NCBI RefSeq assembly: GCF_000757725.1
Contig: NZ_JJMU01000059.1
Span: 1 to 48,003, forward strand
Direction of reading: 5' to 3'
DNA: 48,003 nucleotides
Source of the DNA: Sphingobacterium deserti
Lineage (GTDB): Bacteria > Bacteroidota > Bacteroidia > Sphingobacteriales > Sphingobacteriaceae
Positions within the stretch are counted from its first letter, which is position 1. Every line of letters begins with the position of its first letter. The translations under genes and the position numbers were made by a program. Positions 26,689-36,624 of this stretch are shown one piece after another. Below the pieces are notes generated by a model, which was given only the letters and a program-made list of their open reading frames with translations, did no database searches and was not told where the DNA came from.

Positions 26689-28320
26689 CTAAAGATTAGG
26701 TGACGTAAAATTTAATTTCTGTAGTGCGCTTTTAATTTCAGGTGTCTGCATAAAATATTTCCATAATAGACCGGAACGGTAGTTTTCAATACCAATAATG
26801 ATAGGTCCCTGATCAATGGCTAGGTACGAATCGGCAAACCAAGGTTCGGTCAAGGAAAATGCATCTTTAAATCCATGCTCTCCCCATAGTTTATCGCCTA
26901 ATTTGTAATAGAAGAATTCTAATGCTTGTATAGACTCTTCTGGCACATAAGGCATAGCGGCAAGTGCTGCGGTTGGACTAATCACGCCATTATCTTCGGT
27001 AGGGGAGTGTACTTTATAGCCGTTGATGTCATCACTTGCGGTTAATCCCCAGCAATCTGCTCCATACCCAACAAAAGCTTTCGGATTAGCCACACAGTAT
27101 GCACGATTAATCAAACTATGGTTTTTTACTTGATCTGAATAGGATGCATATTGATCTTGCAGTCCATTAGGGTTAAGTCCAAGAAAGCTGTACTGGGAAA
27201 GGAATAGAGGGCCTCCGCTAGGTGGGCCTAGCGGCAACTGAATACCATGGTAGCTATTCCCATTTCGAATGGCGCCGTTGTTTGCCCATCCTTGCTCGTA
27301 CACAGATGCGTCAATGCCATGCGTGGCAGATCCTGCAGCGAGTACATATGCAATAAGGGATTCGTTCCAGCCTGTGATCTTCAGGTTCATTTCCCATTGG
27401 AAAGTCGGACTCCAATGCCAAAGAAGGGTTTGTTGGCCGTTACGGAAAAAATTCCAATCTACGGCATTATATAGCGTACTGATGTCTGCTGTTAGTGAGG
27501 CATCGTTAAAGTATGTTCGCGCGGTAAGTAGCCCCTGAAAAAGGAGGGCTGTTTCGACAATGTCGGCGCCATTGTCTTTTTCACTAAACGGTTGCGTTCT
27601 GCCCGTAGAACCGTTATACCAATGCGCAAATGCACCTTGATATTTATCGGCCATTTTTAAAAAAGAAACTATTTTTTTTATGCGTTCGACCCCTTGATCG
27701 CGGGTTACGAAACCCCGTTCGATACCGACCAAGATAGCCATCAGGCCGAAGCCTGTGCCGCCTGTTGTAACTGTTTCTCCAGAGCTGTTGCGCTCACGGA
27801 TCATTCCGAAGCTGGGATGTGCTTGATCCCAAAAATAAGTGAAAGTTTGGCGTTGAACTTTGGTTAGTAGTTCTTCGGTAGAAATGCGATCAAATTTGTC
27901 TTTCGTATCTATACCTGTTGTAAATTGATACGCGTATTCTTTATCAAGTTTTTTACCGTCGACAGCTATAAGAGAGCTTCGGACAACTAATGTAAAAGCT
28001 TTTAGCGCTGGCAGATCAGTGGTAGGTACTACTGTTATTGTTTGTTTATCGGTGGAAAGGCTGACATTTGTCGCCACGCTCGCACCATCGCTCACGATCA
28101 GCACATGGCTGGAAAGGTTTTGCTCACTCAGCGCAGTAGGGAAAGATAGTCGAAAGGTCGGCTGCAGTTCTACATTCCGTTGATTAGCTGTAAACGCATT
28201 GTCTCCCAGTCTTACCTGTGTTATACCGAAGCTCGCAGCCGAGGGAGTTTCCCCAGATTGCTCTTTACTACAGGATAACGTAGTCAGTAGGATAAAAAAA
28301 CTAAATAGTACTTTTTTCAT
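26689..28320 (-). CDS. GH144-like lipoprotein with N-terminal Ig-like domain, copy A
   Basis: A 543-residue lipoprotein, lipobox TTLSC at residue 17. Residues about 30-135 form a Big_5-like Ig domain (LQPTFRLSFPTALSEQNLSS ... KEYAYQFTTG), absent from copy B. The catalytic domain (150-540) has QTFTYFWDQAHPSFGMIRER, GGTGFGLMAILVGI, NGADIVETALLFQGLL, LLWHWSPTFQWEMN and ISPTAALAAMPY. Together with copy B it forms a pair that may divide labour, for example long chain versus cyclic or short substrate, or surface versus periplasmic location. It is separated from susD by a 173-bp gap that holds an imperfect palindrome. Confidence 0.85.
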   Translation of the reverse strand: MKKVLFSFFILLTTLSCSKEQSGETPSAASFGITQVRLGDNAFTANQRNVELQPTFRLSFPTALSEQNLSSHVLIVSDGASVATNVSLSTDKQTITVVPTTDLPALKAFTLVVRSSLIAVDGKKLDKEYAYQFTTGIDTKDKFDRISTEELLTKVQRQTFTYFWDQAHPSFGMIRERNSSGETVTTGGTGFGLMAILVGIERGFVTRDQGVERIKKIVSFLKMADKYQGAFAHWYNGSTGRTQPFSEKDNGADIVETALLFQGLLTARTYFNDASLTADISTLYNAVDWNFFRNGQQTLLWHWSPTFQWEMNLKITGWNESLIAYVLAAGSATHGIDASVYEQGWANNGAIRNGNSYHGIQLPLGPPSGGPLFLSQYSFLGLNPNGLQDQYASYSDQVKNHSLINRAYCVANPKAFVGYGADCWGLTASDDINGYKVHSPTEDNGVISPTAALAAMPYVPEESIQALEFFYYKLGDKLWGEHGFKDAFSLTEPWFADSYLAIDQGPIIIGIENYRSGLLWKYFMQTPEIKSALQKLNFTSPNL

Positions 28321-28378
28321 TGTATCATATTAGAAAGGGAAAAAACGTTAGTGCTCGTAACGTTATATTCCCAAAAGA

Positions 28379-28468
28379 TGCGTCATTGCGAGGAAGTATG
28401 ACGAAGCAATCTGCATTTTGATCATACTAAAGATTGCTTCGTCGTCGTTCCTCTTGCTTGCAATGATG
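28379..28468. repeat. Imperfect palindromic repeat between susD and the GH144 gene
   Basis: CGTCATTGCGAGGAAGTATGACGAAGCAATCT is split here as CGTCATTGCGAGGAAG (28381-28396) and ACGAAGCAATCT (28401-28412). It pairs with AGATTGCTTCGT (28431-28442) and GTTCCTCTTGCTTGCAATGATG (28447-28468). The loop is about 18 bases. This GCAATCT-containing repeat type is common between bacterial genes, and a shorter cousin forms the terminator at 16442. Inside an operon it could act as an attenuator or an mRNA stability element. Confidence 0.7.
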
Positions 28469-28493
28469 TAAACTTTCGCTTTCGGTAGGTTGG

Positions 28494-29918
28494 TTACCAA
28501 CCCGTATTCTGCGACATTTCAGGCGTTTGAATCAGTTGTCTATCCGGAATTGGGAATATGTAGTTCCTTTCCTGGAAAGTTTTACCAGCGGCTTGCATGG
28601 CAGACTGTGCTTGTCTGGTACGTACCAAATCAAACCATCTATCGTGCTCAAAAGCAAGTTCGAGCCGGCGCTCTTTCCAGATAGCCTGGCGCAGCTGCGT
28701 TTGATCTGTTGTCGTTACAGCTGGTAAGTTCACACGTGAACGAACGATATTCAAATTTTGAACGGCTAATTGGGAATTGCCCACTTCATTTGCGGCTTCT
28801 GCTAAAATGAGATAGATTTCGCCCAGACGCAAGTAGCGGATGTTCTTGTCTGTATCCCCCGCACCAGCATTGGCCGAAGAGTAAGCTTTTTCATTATACA
28901 TTGGGTTTTCCACATTTGGGCTTACTCGGCGCCCATCATATAGGGTTTCTCCAGGGAATATGATCGTTGCGTTTTTCCGGATTTCATCACCTTCTGCATT
29001 GAAAGCATCCAAAAGGTTTTGCGAAGGGATATTAAATCCCCATCCCCAGCCAGATTCACCACGAGCACCTTGGGTTTGTGAATACTGTTGTATACCGTGT
29101 GCAATTTCCTCGCCTCTGGCCTGGAATTCGAATAATGATTCGCGACCATTATCGGTGGTAGCGCGCCAAATGGTTGCATAATCTGGCTCTAAGCTATACT
29201 CCCCAGAATTCAATACAGTTTGCGCCATGTTAACGGCATCTTGCCACTTGGATTGGTATAGGTACACTTTTGCCAGTAAACCTTGAGCCGCACCTTTCGT
29301 AGCGCGGCCTAAATCTTTGGCTTCGTAAGCAGACTTTAAAGGTAAATGCTCGATAGCAAACTGCAGATCAGCCTCGATGTAGGCATATACTGCCGCTGAT
29401 GATTGACGCTGGATAAGGTCTACATCCTGAATCGTTACATCGCCCCAGCCACGTACCAAAAAGAAATAGTTTAAGGCACGCAAGAAGCGTGCTTCGCCAA
29501 TAAGTCTATTTTTATAGGCCTCATCTGTCAATCCGAAATTCTCGGTATATTCTATCGCCTGCGTAGCACGTCCGATGGATTTGTACCAGTGCTCCCAAGT
29601 AGACGCAAATGAAGGGGTGGTGGAAGTATAGGTCAATGCATCAAGAATGTCTTTGTCCGTTCCTGTATCCGTAGCGGAGCTACCTTTATCCGCATTATCC
29701 GATATGATTTCGGTGATACCCAAATAAGCAAATCCATAGTTCCAATCGGTGAACATTCCATATACACCATTGATAAAAGTCTCCGGTTGGTATACTTCAT
29801 TACTATCATCTGCTTCAACTATTTCTTTGGATGGGACGTCCAAAAATTCTTTTGTACAGCCCTGAACGAGGAAGCCTGCGGCAATAAGTAATGCTATATT
29901 TAACGTTTTAATTTTCAT
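28494..29918 (-). CDS. SusD/RagB-family lipoprotein of the glucan locus
   Basis: A 474-residue SusD-like surface glycan-binding lipoprotein. Lipobox FLVQGC at residue 21 is followed by TKEFLDVPSKE. TPR-like helices include GEARFLRALNYFFLVRGWGD (about 141-160). The C-terminal SusD part has LRLGEIYLILAEAANEVGN and IWKERRLELAFEHDRWFDLVR. It lies 19 bp after its SusC partner and ahead of the two GH144-like genes, so it is likely to bind the same glucan. Length and start are typical. Confidence 0.94.
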   Translation of the reverse strand: MKIKTLNIALLIAAGFLVQGCTKEFLDVPSKEIVEADDSNEVYQPETFINGVYGMFTDWNYGFAYLGITEIISDNADKGSSATDTGTDKDILDALTYTSTTPSFASTWEHWYKSIGRATQAIEYTENFGLTDEAYKNRLIGEARFLRALNYFFLVRGWGDVTIQDVDLIQRQSSAAVYAYIEADLQFAIEHLPLKSAYEAKDLGRATKGAAQGLLAKVYLYQSKWQDAVNMAQTVLNSGEYSLEPDYATIWRATTDNGRESLFEFQARGEEIAHGIQQYSQTQGARGESGWGWGFNIPSQNLLDAFNAEGDEIRKNATIIFPGETLYDGRRVSPNVENPMYNEKAYSSANAGAGDTDKNIRYLRLGEIYLILAEAANEVGNSQLAVQNLNIVRSRVNLPAVTTTDQTQLRQAIWKERRLELAFEHDRWFDLVRTRQAQSAMQAAGKTFQERNYIFPIPDRQLIQTPEMSQNTGW

Positions 29919-29937
29919 TTTTTTTCAAGCTAGGTTA

Positions 29938-32900
29938 TTAGAAAGTAAGATTTAAACCAAACAAGAAATTTCTTGTTGTGGGATAAGCCGATAATTCGAC
30001 ACCAGCAGTTCCAGCCGGGCGGGCATCATCCTGATTGTTACTTGATGAAACACCGGATATCTCTGGTGAAACGCCGGAGTACTTGGTGAACATCAGTGGG
30101 TTTTGAGCAGAGAAATAGATCCGTAATTTCGAATTCTCTGAATAAAGCCTGTTAAAGGTATAGCCCACGGTCGCGTTATTGATCCGGAAATAGTTTCCAG
30201 ATTCTAAATAGTAACTTGAAGCATAGGTGTCTCTAGCTGCGCCAGGATTTACGTTTGACGGGTTTTCTGGCGTCCAACGCTCGTTGAAGGTGTCCTCGGT
30301 GATGTTTTCCCCTCCATTGATACGCGTACCTTTCAAAGCATTGTAGATTTTGTTGCCGGCAACACCATACCCATAAACAGAGAAATCAAAAGCTTTGTAA
30401 TTCATCCCGATATTGATACCGTAAGTTGACGTTGGGATAAATGAGCCGAAGAATACCTTGTCGCGATTATCGATAGAGCCATCCTCATTTTGATCTTTGT
30501 AACGCAGGTAGCCTGGTCGTGGTGATCCTGGTCTTGCTCCTGCTGCGATTTCTGTTGTGTTTTGCCATACGCCTTCTGCTTCCCACATCCACCATGCATA
30601 AATAGGCTGTCCAACACGAAGTTGCTTCGTAATTTCTCCGTTAGCCAAACTTCCTCCAATACCACCATCGTATGCAGGAACAACCTCTGTTACTTCATTT
30701 TTGTTGTAAGAATAGTTTACGCTTACGTTGTAATTGAAATTATCATTTACAGCTTTGTTCCAAGACACCAAAGCCTCAATACCTTGGTTCAAGACCTTTG
30801 CTCCGTGTGCATAGAAATTCTGCGAAAATGGCGAGTTCAAAGTAGGTGTTACGTCCAAAATGGTATTTCTGTTCATTTTGTGGTAGTAATCGATGGAACC
30901 GGTCAACTGATTGTTCAGGAAGCCAAAATCCACACCAAAGCCTGTTTCATATGTCTTTTCCCAAGTAAGGGGTATAGCTGGTGTCCCAAATGACGCACCG
31001 TATACCAATTCCTGGCTTGGCCCTAATACATAGTTATTATTGTTGGTGCCTGCGCCTCCATCTGTTCCTGGAGAAACAATGATTTGTGAAATATTAAGCG
31101 GAATATCTTGGTTACCCAATACACCCCAGTTTCCTCTTAACTTCAACAAATTTACCCAGCTTGCATTCTGCATAAATTTCTCATTGCTGATGGTCCAGCC
31201 AGCGCCAAAGGATGGGAAAGTACCCCAGTATTCTCCCGATGCGCGGAATACGCTTGATCCGTCACGACGGACAGTACCCGTCAAATAATAGCGACTGTCG
31301 AAATTATATTGCGCACGAGCGAAGTATGATGCTAAAGCACGATGTGTAAATTCGCGTTGGTCTACCGTTCTTGGATATTGGCCAGATACGTGAAGCAAGT
31401 TCCAATATTGCTCTTGCGCCGGCAGGTCATATCCTGTAAGGGCAGTTCTGTTTCCTATTCCAAATTCTTCTCTAGACATACCTAATGTCGCATCAAGATT
31501 ATGCTTTCCAAAGCTTTTTTGAAATGTCAGGAAGTTCTCCCAAATCCAACGGAATGTTTCTTCCTGTTGAAGATTAAGCCTGTTGTAAGCATAAGTGGCT
31601 GATGTGGGGTTTTGCGCGCGTAAACGTTCAAATTCCGATTCGAGTTGCGTCGGTGACTCGTTTAAGTAAGCATCGCGGATATCTTGGAAGGTACGACCAC
31701 GTGTCCAATACTTCGTAGCACCAACACGGGAATTAACTTTTAAATAGTCTGTAATACGAAATTCGCCTTCAAAACCACCTTGTAATGTTGTAGATTTTTG
31801 CAATTCATTGTAGCGGCTAATATCATATACCGGGTTACCGATAGAGTTTAAGACTCTGATATCGCCCGATTCATAATCTATCAAACCACTCTGCGCATTC
31901 AATATCGGACGACCGGCTCTGCCGTTCGGATACCATACCGGGCTTAAAGGCGTTTGACGATAGGCGGTATTGAAAGCGCCATTTGGCTTAATGTTGTTAT
32001 CAGTAAACGTAAGGTTCAAGGTTTGATTGAACTTCAGGCGGCCTTCCAGAAATTTATACGTATTGTTGTTTCTGATCACGTTACGCTTGAATTTCGCACC
32101 TTCTAGCAAGCCGTTTTCCGTAAAGTTGTTAAAGCTTAAAAAGTAGTCGACAGCATCGGATCCGCCAGATAAACTTACCGCGTTGTTAAACACCGTTCCA
32201 GTTTTTAGGATTTCATCATACCAATCGGTATCATACGGTTGTCCTGTCGATTGGATTTGGTAACCGGCATTTATTGCATTGAGATTCTCCGTGACGTACG
32301 TAGCATATTGACTGCCATTAGCCATTTTTACAGGATTCAAAATGTTTTTTATGCCAGAGTAGCTTTCGTAGTTGATACGTAAAAATCCAGCCTTACCCTT
32401 TTTAGTCGTTATAATAACAACACCATTCGCAGCACGTAGACCATAGATTGATGCAGATGACGCATCCTTTAAGACATCCATCGATTCAATGTCCGTTGGG
32501 TTGATGTTGTTAATATCGGCAACGGGCATACCATCCACGATATATAACGGGTTTCGACCGCTCAGTGCCGTACCCAAACCACGAATGATAACGTTAGGGG
32601 AGGAGCCAGGTGCATCTGAAGCAACAATATTTAAACCTGCAACCTTACCCTGCACGGACTGCATGGCTGAAAGCGCCGGCTGCTTCGCAATTTCATCGGC
32701 CTTTATCGAAGATATAGCGCCTGTAAGATCGGCTTTCTTTTGTGTACCATAACCGATAACAACGACTTCTTCCAAAGCCTGGTCATCGCTCACTAAAAAT
32801 ACATCAAGATTTGTTTGACTGCCCACCGTTACAGATTGTGCAGTGTACCCGATAAACCGAAAGGTCAAGGAATCGGTTGCGGCCGTTTCTATAGTGAAAC

Positions 32901-33072
32901 GACCCGCAGCATCGGTTTGTGTATTTTGACCGCTGCTGGCAGACACTGTCACGCCGGGCAAGACGAATAGCGACCCGCTATCCTTCACTGTACCAGTGAC
33001 AGTTTTAACCTGTGCATATCCAACGGATAGGATAGCGGTTAAAAACAAGAAGAGTGTAAATAACTTCCTCAT
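29938..33072 (-). CDS. SusC/RagA-family TonB-dependent transporter of the glucan locus
   Basis: A 1044-residue outer-membrane transporter: signal peptide 1-20 (ending VGYAQ), carboxypeptidase-regulatory-like domain (about 23-95), TonB-box region LEEVVVIGYGTQKK near 101, plug with VIIRGLGTALSGRNPLYIVDG (cited as about 164-184) and SIYGLRAANGVVIITTKKG, then the barrel ending FLFGLNLTF. It is the first gene of the structural operon and its promoter must lie in the 600-bp gap behind the regulator gene. It imports oligosaccharides produced at the surface, together with SusD. Confidence 0.95.
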   Translation of the reverse strand: MRKLFTLFLFLTAILSVGYAQVKTVTGTVKDSGSLFVLPGVTVSASSGQNTQTDAAGRFTIETAATDSLTFRFIGYTAQSVTVGSQTNLDVFLVSDDQALEEVVVIGYGTQKKADLTGAISSIKADEIAKQPALSAMQSVQGKVAGLNIVASDAPGSSPNVIIRGLGTALSGRNPLYIVDGMPVADINNINPTDIESMDVLKDASSASIYGLRAANGVVIITTKKGKAGFLRINYESYSGIKNILNPVKMANGSQYATYVTENLNAINAGYQIQSTGQPYDTDWYDEILKTGTVFNNAVSLSGGSDAVDYFLSFNNFTENGLLEGAKFKRNVIRNNNTYKFLEGRLKFNQTLNLTFTDNNIKPNGAFNTAYRQTPLSPVWYPNGRAGRPILNAQSGLIDYESGDIRVLNSIGNPVYDISRYNELQKSTTLQGGFEGEFRITDYLKVNSRVGATKYWTRGRTFQDIRDAYLNESPTQLESEFERLRAQNPTSATYAYNRLNLQQEETFRWIWENFLTFQKSFGKHNLDATLGMSREEFGIGNRTALTGYDLPAQEQYWNLLHVSGQYPRTVDQREFTHRALASYFARAQYNFDSRYYLTGTVRRDGSSVFRASGEYWGTFPSFGAGWTISNEKFMQNASWVNLLKLRGNWGVLGNQDIPLNISQIIVSPGTDGGAGTNNNNYVLGPSQELVYGASFGTPAIPLTWEKTYETGFGVDFGFLNNQLTGSIDYYHKMNRNTILDVTPTLNSPFSQNFYAHGAKVLNQGIEALVSWNKAVNDNFNYNVSVNYSYNKNEVTEVVPAYDGGIGGSLANGEITKQLRVGQPIYAWWMWEAEGVWQNTTEIAAGARPGSPRPGYLRYKDQNEDGSIDNRDKVFFGSFIPTSTYGINIGMNYKAFDFSVYGYGVAGNKIYNALKGTRINGGENITEDTFNERWTPENPSNVNPGAARDTYASSYYLESGNYFRINNATVGYTFNRLYSENSKLRIYFSAQNPLMFTKYSGVSPEISGVSSSNNQDDARPAGTAGVELSAYPTTRNFLFGLNLTF

Positions 33073-33678
33073 AGAGCTAGTTTGTTTTAATTTGTTTGTT
33101 TGTTCGTTTGTTATGACAATAACTGGTCTTGTAACACAGTGTTTATAATTAAAACAAAGATGTGATGTATTCGTTCAGCGATGAAATTATTTGATTTCAC
33201 ATTACTACTTCATCGGTATTATGCCGCTACACTGTAGGTGATTTAGTAGTTTTAATCCTTTGTAATACAGTTGATTAATTTGGGTGAGTGATTGCTCAAA
33301 TTCTTTTTAAAGGTGTAGTAAGTACACTATTGCGGTGTAGTAGTATTGATGTAGTGTTTTTGGCAGTTTTATCCGGTGATACGCGCCTATAAAATTGATT
33401 TAGCAAGACCATGCAACGCATATTTTGCTAAAATATTATAAGAAATAGCTGGTTTTGATATTTTTGGTTATACAGGGAATATTTTTACGCGTAAGCGGAC
33501 AGGAAAGTGAAGGATTTGTTTTGTTGGATGAATGATCTGCGCACAGGTTAGGTGCGTTCAGTCATATGCGTGGTACTACCGGAACGAAAGGCATAAGGAT
33601 CTTTATCAGCTTTAGCCCATCTTCAGCCAGAAATTTTGGCGTATGATACCGCATATGTTAGCCTTGCTGCGAGCTGTC
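33073..33678. promoter_or_regulatory. Control region upstream of susC, with repeated GTGTAG motifs
   Basis: This 606-bp gap between the regulator stop and the susC start has no gene. GGTGTAGTA occurs at 33312-33320 and 33334-33342, 22 bp apart or about two helix turns; a related GATGTAGTG follows at 33348-33356. CTACACTGTAG at 33228-33238 is a near-perfect palindrome of the same core, and TACAC (33323-33327)/GTGTA (33335-33339) form an inverted pair. They are candidate sites for the adjacent regulator. Near susC, CATCTTTG on the minus strand resembles a TAnnTTTG promoter box. Confidence 0.45.
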
Positions 33679-36549
33679 TTATAGTTCCAATAGAAACTCG
33701 CTCAGGTTTTTTTCCGTAGGCAGATTAAACTTTTTTCGTAATCTATACCGTCGGATCTCAATTCCACGAGTGGTGATATTCATAAGGGAAGCCATGTCTT
33801 TGCTAGACATATTTAAACGCAGGTAGGCGCATAGCTTCAAGTCGTTGGGTGAAAGCCCGGGATAATCCGTTTTCAATTTCTTGAAAAAGTTCTCGTGCGA
33901 CTCGTTGAAGCTTTTTTCAAATAAGTCCCAATCGCGCTCGTCACTTCGCGCGTTGTCGATCAGCTTATTTACTTTTTGAAGCTGATCCGGTGATAGCTTT
34001 TTCCCATCGCGATCTTTCACATGAAGTAATTCCTCGTGCAGGTTGTTGAGCAGTTCGTTTTTGTACACAATATTTGTAGCCGCATTGGCCAGCTCTCGGT
34101 TTTTAGCTTCTAGTTCTACAGTTAACTGCTCGTTTTTAAGCTCCATAAGCTTCTTCTCATTTTGTTCAGCCTCCTTCCGAAGCAGCTCTTGCTGCCGGAG
34201 TTGCAACTTGCTTCTTATCTCCAGTTTATCCCGCTTTATTTTTTCTATAATCAGCTTACGGGCAAGCACGAATGCGGCAACCGTCAGGAGAACATAAAGG
34301 AGCAGTGCCGGCCATTGCAAGTACCAGGGCGGCAGGATTTGAAAGGTTAATGTGGTTACTTCAGAGACCGTACCGTTTGCGCTCATGACGCGCACGTGAA
34401 AGGTATATTTTCCGGTAGGCAGGTTAGTGAAATCGATGTAGGGTATTTCTGTGGGTAGGGACCACTCTGCCTGCAAGCCTTCCAGTAGGGATTGGTATTT
34501 TACAGGCGTATTACTGTACCAAGGCGAAGCAAATTGAATGCGTATATTATTTTGGTTGTACGATATGGCAACCTCGGGATCGAGGTAGTGCAATGTATCG
34601 CTAGCGTTTAAAATTTCCTGTAAACCTGTGATAAGGGGCTGTGCAGGTTTTTGAGCATGCTTTCTCTCGAGGTCATAAAACGCGATACCGTTATCAAGGC
34701 CAAATAATAATTTCCCGCCTACGGCTTGGACGACCTCGTAGTTTTTCATCACGATATCTTGCAAGCTATTGAAGCTTGACGAATCAACCACAATTCGGTT
34801 GTTCTGCAAAGTCACCTCCGCAAAGCGACCCTCGTGGGCAAACATGTAGCGGTTCCTTTTGAGCGGCATGATCTTCTTGGCTTTCGCAAAAGCACCTAGC
34901 GTACTATTTAATTCTTCGTAGGGCTTGAAGCGCGACAATACGCTGTCGAAAACGAAGATCCCTTTGTCTGTCGTAAAGACGATATTTTGTTGAACCGTTG
35001 CAGGCGTGATACGTTGTATATGTGGGAAGTCGCTGTTGAATGAAAATGTCTTGAGCACGTTGACCGACTGATAGGGCACGGTAAATTCCACAAGCTGTAT
35101 GGCATTGTTGAGCACCACCCAAAATTGATTTTCGTTGCGTGGATATACGCTGATAACAGCTGTTTTCGGATCGTTGTACTTTTGTTTCAAAAGCCATGAT
35201 CCCTTATCTTCAAAAAGGGCTAGGCCGGTATAGTTGCCTTGCAGAAAAAGTTGCGGGTTGTTTGGCAGCTGGATATTGGACCAGCCACCCGTCCAGTTTG
35301 AAATGCGTGTGATGCTGCTGCCATTGACAGAAAACGTGCCGTCGTTGTGCCCGCAGATCAATTGGTCGTTAAACACATCCAACGTCCATACCTGTCCCTG
35401 CGAGCCTGGAATAAATTCGAATCGCAGCGGTTGCATTGCCGCCCCATCCGGCCAGTTGCTGTAAAACAAGCCTTGATTGGTTCCTAGATAGATCCGGCCT
35501 TTAAATACTTTAATGGCGTAAACTGTTCCTATTTCTCCAAATATATCGCGGTAGTAGTAAAATGGGGAATTAACTTCGATGCGGTCTATGCCATTGTCTA
35601 GCCCCGCCCAGATATTTCCCTGCCGATCCAGCGTCATGCTCAATACGGTGTTGTTTTGAAGACCGTTGCGTTTATGGATATGTTGCAGTAGTTGACCTGC
35701 TCTGTCAATGATGAAAACACCATTTTTAATGGTCCCAAAGGCGAACGTATTGTCGTCAATTTTCAGCCCGTTATTTAACTGCGCTTCCTTGAGGAGTTTG
35801 TTTACGACTGATTCCGGTTTCCACGGGCTTGCGTTACCATTCGCGTCTAGCAAATAGAGACCTTCCTTTGCTGTGCCCACTAAAAGCTGCTCACGATCGA
35901 AAGGGAGAACAGTAAGCACATTGCGCAGGTTGGCTTGTAGCTTGGCAAATTCCCTCCCGTTCCAGCGCTCTAAGCCCGAAGGGATGCGCTCCATCCAGAT
36001 CGTTTTATCTACCTGATGTGCAAAAAGGAAAGGTTCGCCATCGCCGTAGCGCACATCCACTTTGTTGTCCTTATATACGTAGAATTTAGAAAAGGACTGG
36101 AAAATAACAGCATTGTCCAAAAATAGAATTTTCCAGATCTCATCGTTTTCAAGAATTTCAGGTTTTACCAAGCGCGATAGGTTGTGGTATTTTAGGCTAT
36201 TCCCTTTTTTTTCGAAGTACCCAAACTCTTCCTTGCCGCCAACGAAGATATCTCCATTTGCTGCAATTGCTACGCTCCGTGTAAAATTCTTATTGCTTAA
36301 TGGGTAAATGTCCCAGTACGCACCGTTGAAAGCGATCAAGCCGTTGTTATTGGCCGCATACATCACGCCATCTTTCCCCTGCGCAATACTCCAATTTTGG
36401 TTGCCTGCCTTGTATTGTGATTTCGTATAATTCTGCACAAAAGGGCTGCCGGTCGAGGGAACCGACTGTGCATATGTGCATGCAGAAAATACCAAAGCAA
36501 AACAAAAGAATATCAAACGAACCATAGCTACCATCTCACAAGAGCGCAA
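33679..36549 (-). CDS. Membrane-anchored regulator with beta-propeller sensor, Y_Y_Y domain and LuxR-type HTH
   Basis: A 956-residue one-component regulator. A signal sequence (about 1-27) leads into a periplasmic beta-propeller of Reg_prop-like repeats (NWSIAQGKDGVMYAANNNGL, RQGNIWAGLDNGIDRI) to about residue 650, then a Y_Y_Y domain (PVKYQSLLEGLQAEWS...LPTGKYTFHVRV). A transmembrane helix at about 735-757 is followed by a glutamate/lysine-rich coiled coil (765-840). The C-terminus is a LuxR-type helix-turn-helix (LSPNDLKLCAYLRLNMSSKD, RGIEIRRYRLRKKFNL). There is no histidine-kinase or receiver domain, unlike hybrid two-component systems. It lies directly upstream of susC on the same strand and is the probable activator of this locus. 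The start may be M7 or M10. Confidence 0.88.
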   Translation of the reverse strand: MRSCEMVAMVRLIFFCFALVFSACTYAQSVPSTGSPFVQNYTKSQYKAGNQNWSIAQGKDGVMYAANNNGLIAFNGAYWDIYPLSNKNFTRSVAIAANGDIFVGGKEEFGYFEKKGNSLKYHNLSRLVKPEILENDEIWKILFLDNAVIFQSFSKFYVYKDNKVDVRYGDGEPFLFAHQVDKTIWMERIPSGLERWNGREFAKLQANLRNVLTVLPFDREQLLVGTAKEGLYLLDANGNASPWKPESVVNKLLKEAQLNNGLKIDDNTFAFGTIKNGVFIIDRAGQLLQHIHKRNGLQNNTVLSMTLDRQGNIWAGLDNGIDRIEVNSPFYYYRDIFGEIGTVYAIKVFKGRIYLGTNQGLFYSNWPDGAAMQPLRFEFIPGSQGQVWTLDVFNDQLICGHNDGTFSVNGSSITRISNWTGGWSNIQLPNNPQLFLQGNYTGLALFEDKGSWLLKQKYNDPKTAVISVYPRNENQFWVVLNNAIQLVEFTVPYQSVNVLKTFSFNSDFPHIQRITPATVQQNIVFTTDKGIFVFDSVLSRFKPYEELNSTLGAFAKAKKIMPLKRNRYMFAHEGRFAEVTLQNNRIVVDSSSFNSLQDIVMKNYEVVQAVGGKLLFGLDNGIAFYDLERKHAQKPAQPLITGLQEILNASDTLHYLDPEVAISYNQNNIRIQFASPWYSNTPVKYQSLLEGLQAEWSLPTEIPYIDFTNLPTGKYTFHVRVMSANGTVSEVTTLTFQILPPWYLQWPALLLYVLLTVAAFVLARKLIIEKIKRDKLEIRSKLQLRQQELLRKEAEQNEKKLMELKNEQLTVELEAKNRELANAATNIVYKNELLNNLHEELLHVKDRDGKKLSPDQLQKVNKLIDNARSDERDWDLFEKSFNESHENFFKKLKTDYPGLSPNDLKLCAYLRLNMSSKDMASLMNITTRGIEIRRYRLRKKFNLPTEKNLSEFLLEL

Positions 36550-36624
36550 TTTACAAACTCATAGTCTTTTAAACAAAATCTTATTTTGCGCGCAAATCCT
36601 GACCGGATTTGTTAATATTGTGCT

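Noticed and set aside
30562..30993. 143-residue plus-strand frame inside the second susC
   Set aside because: Antisense shadow of a well-supported SusC gene; no domain or start context.
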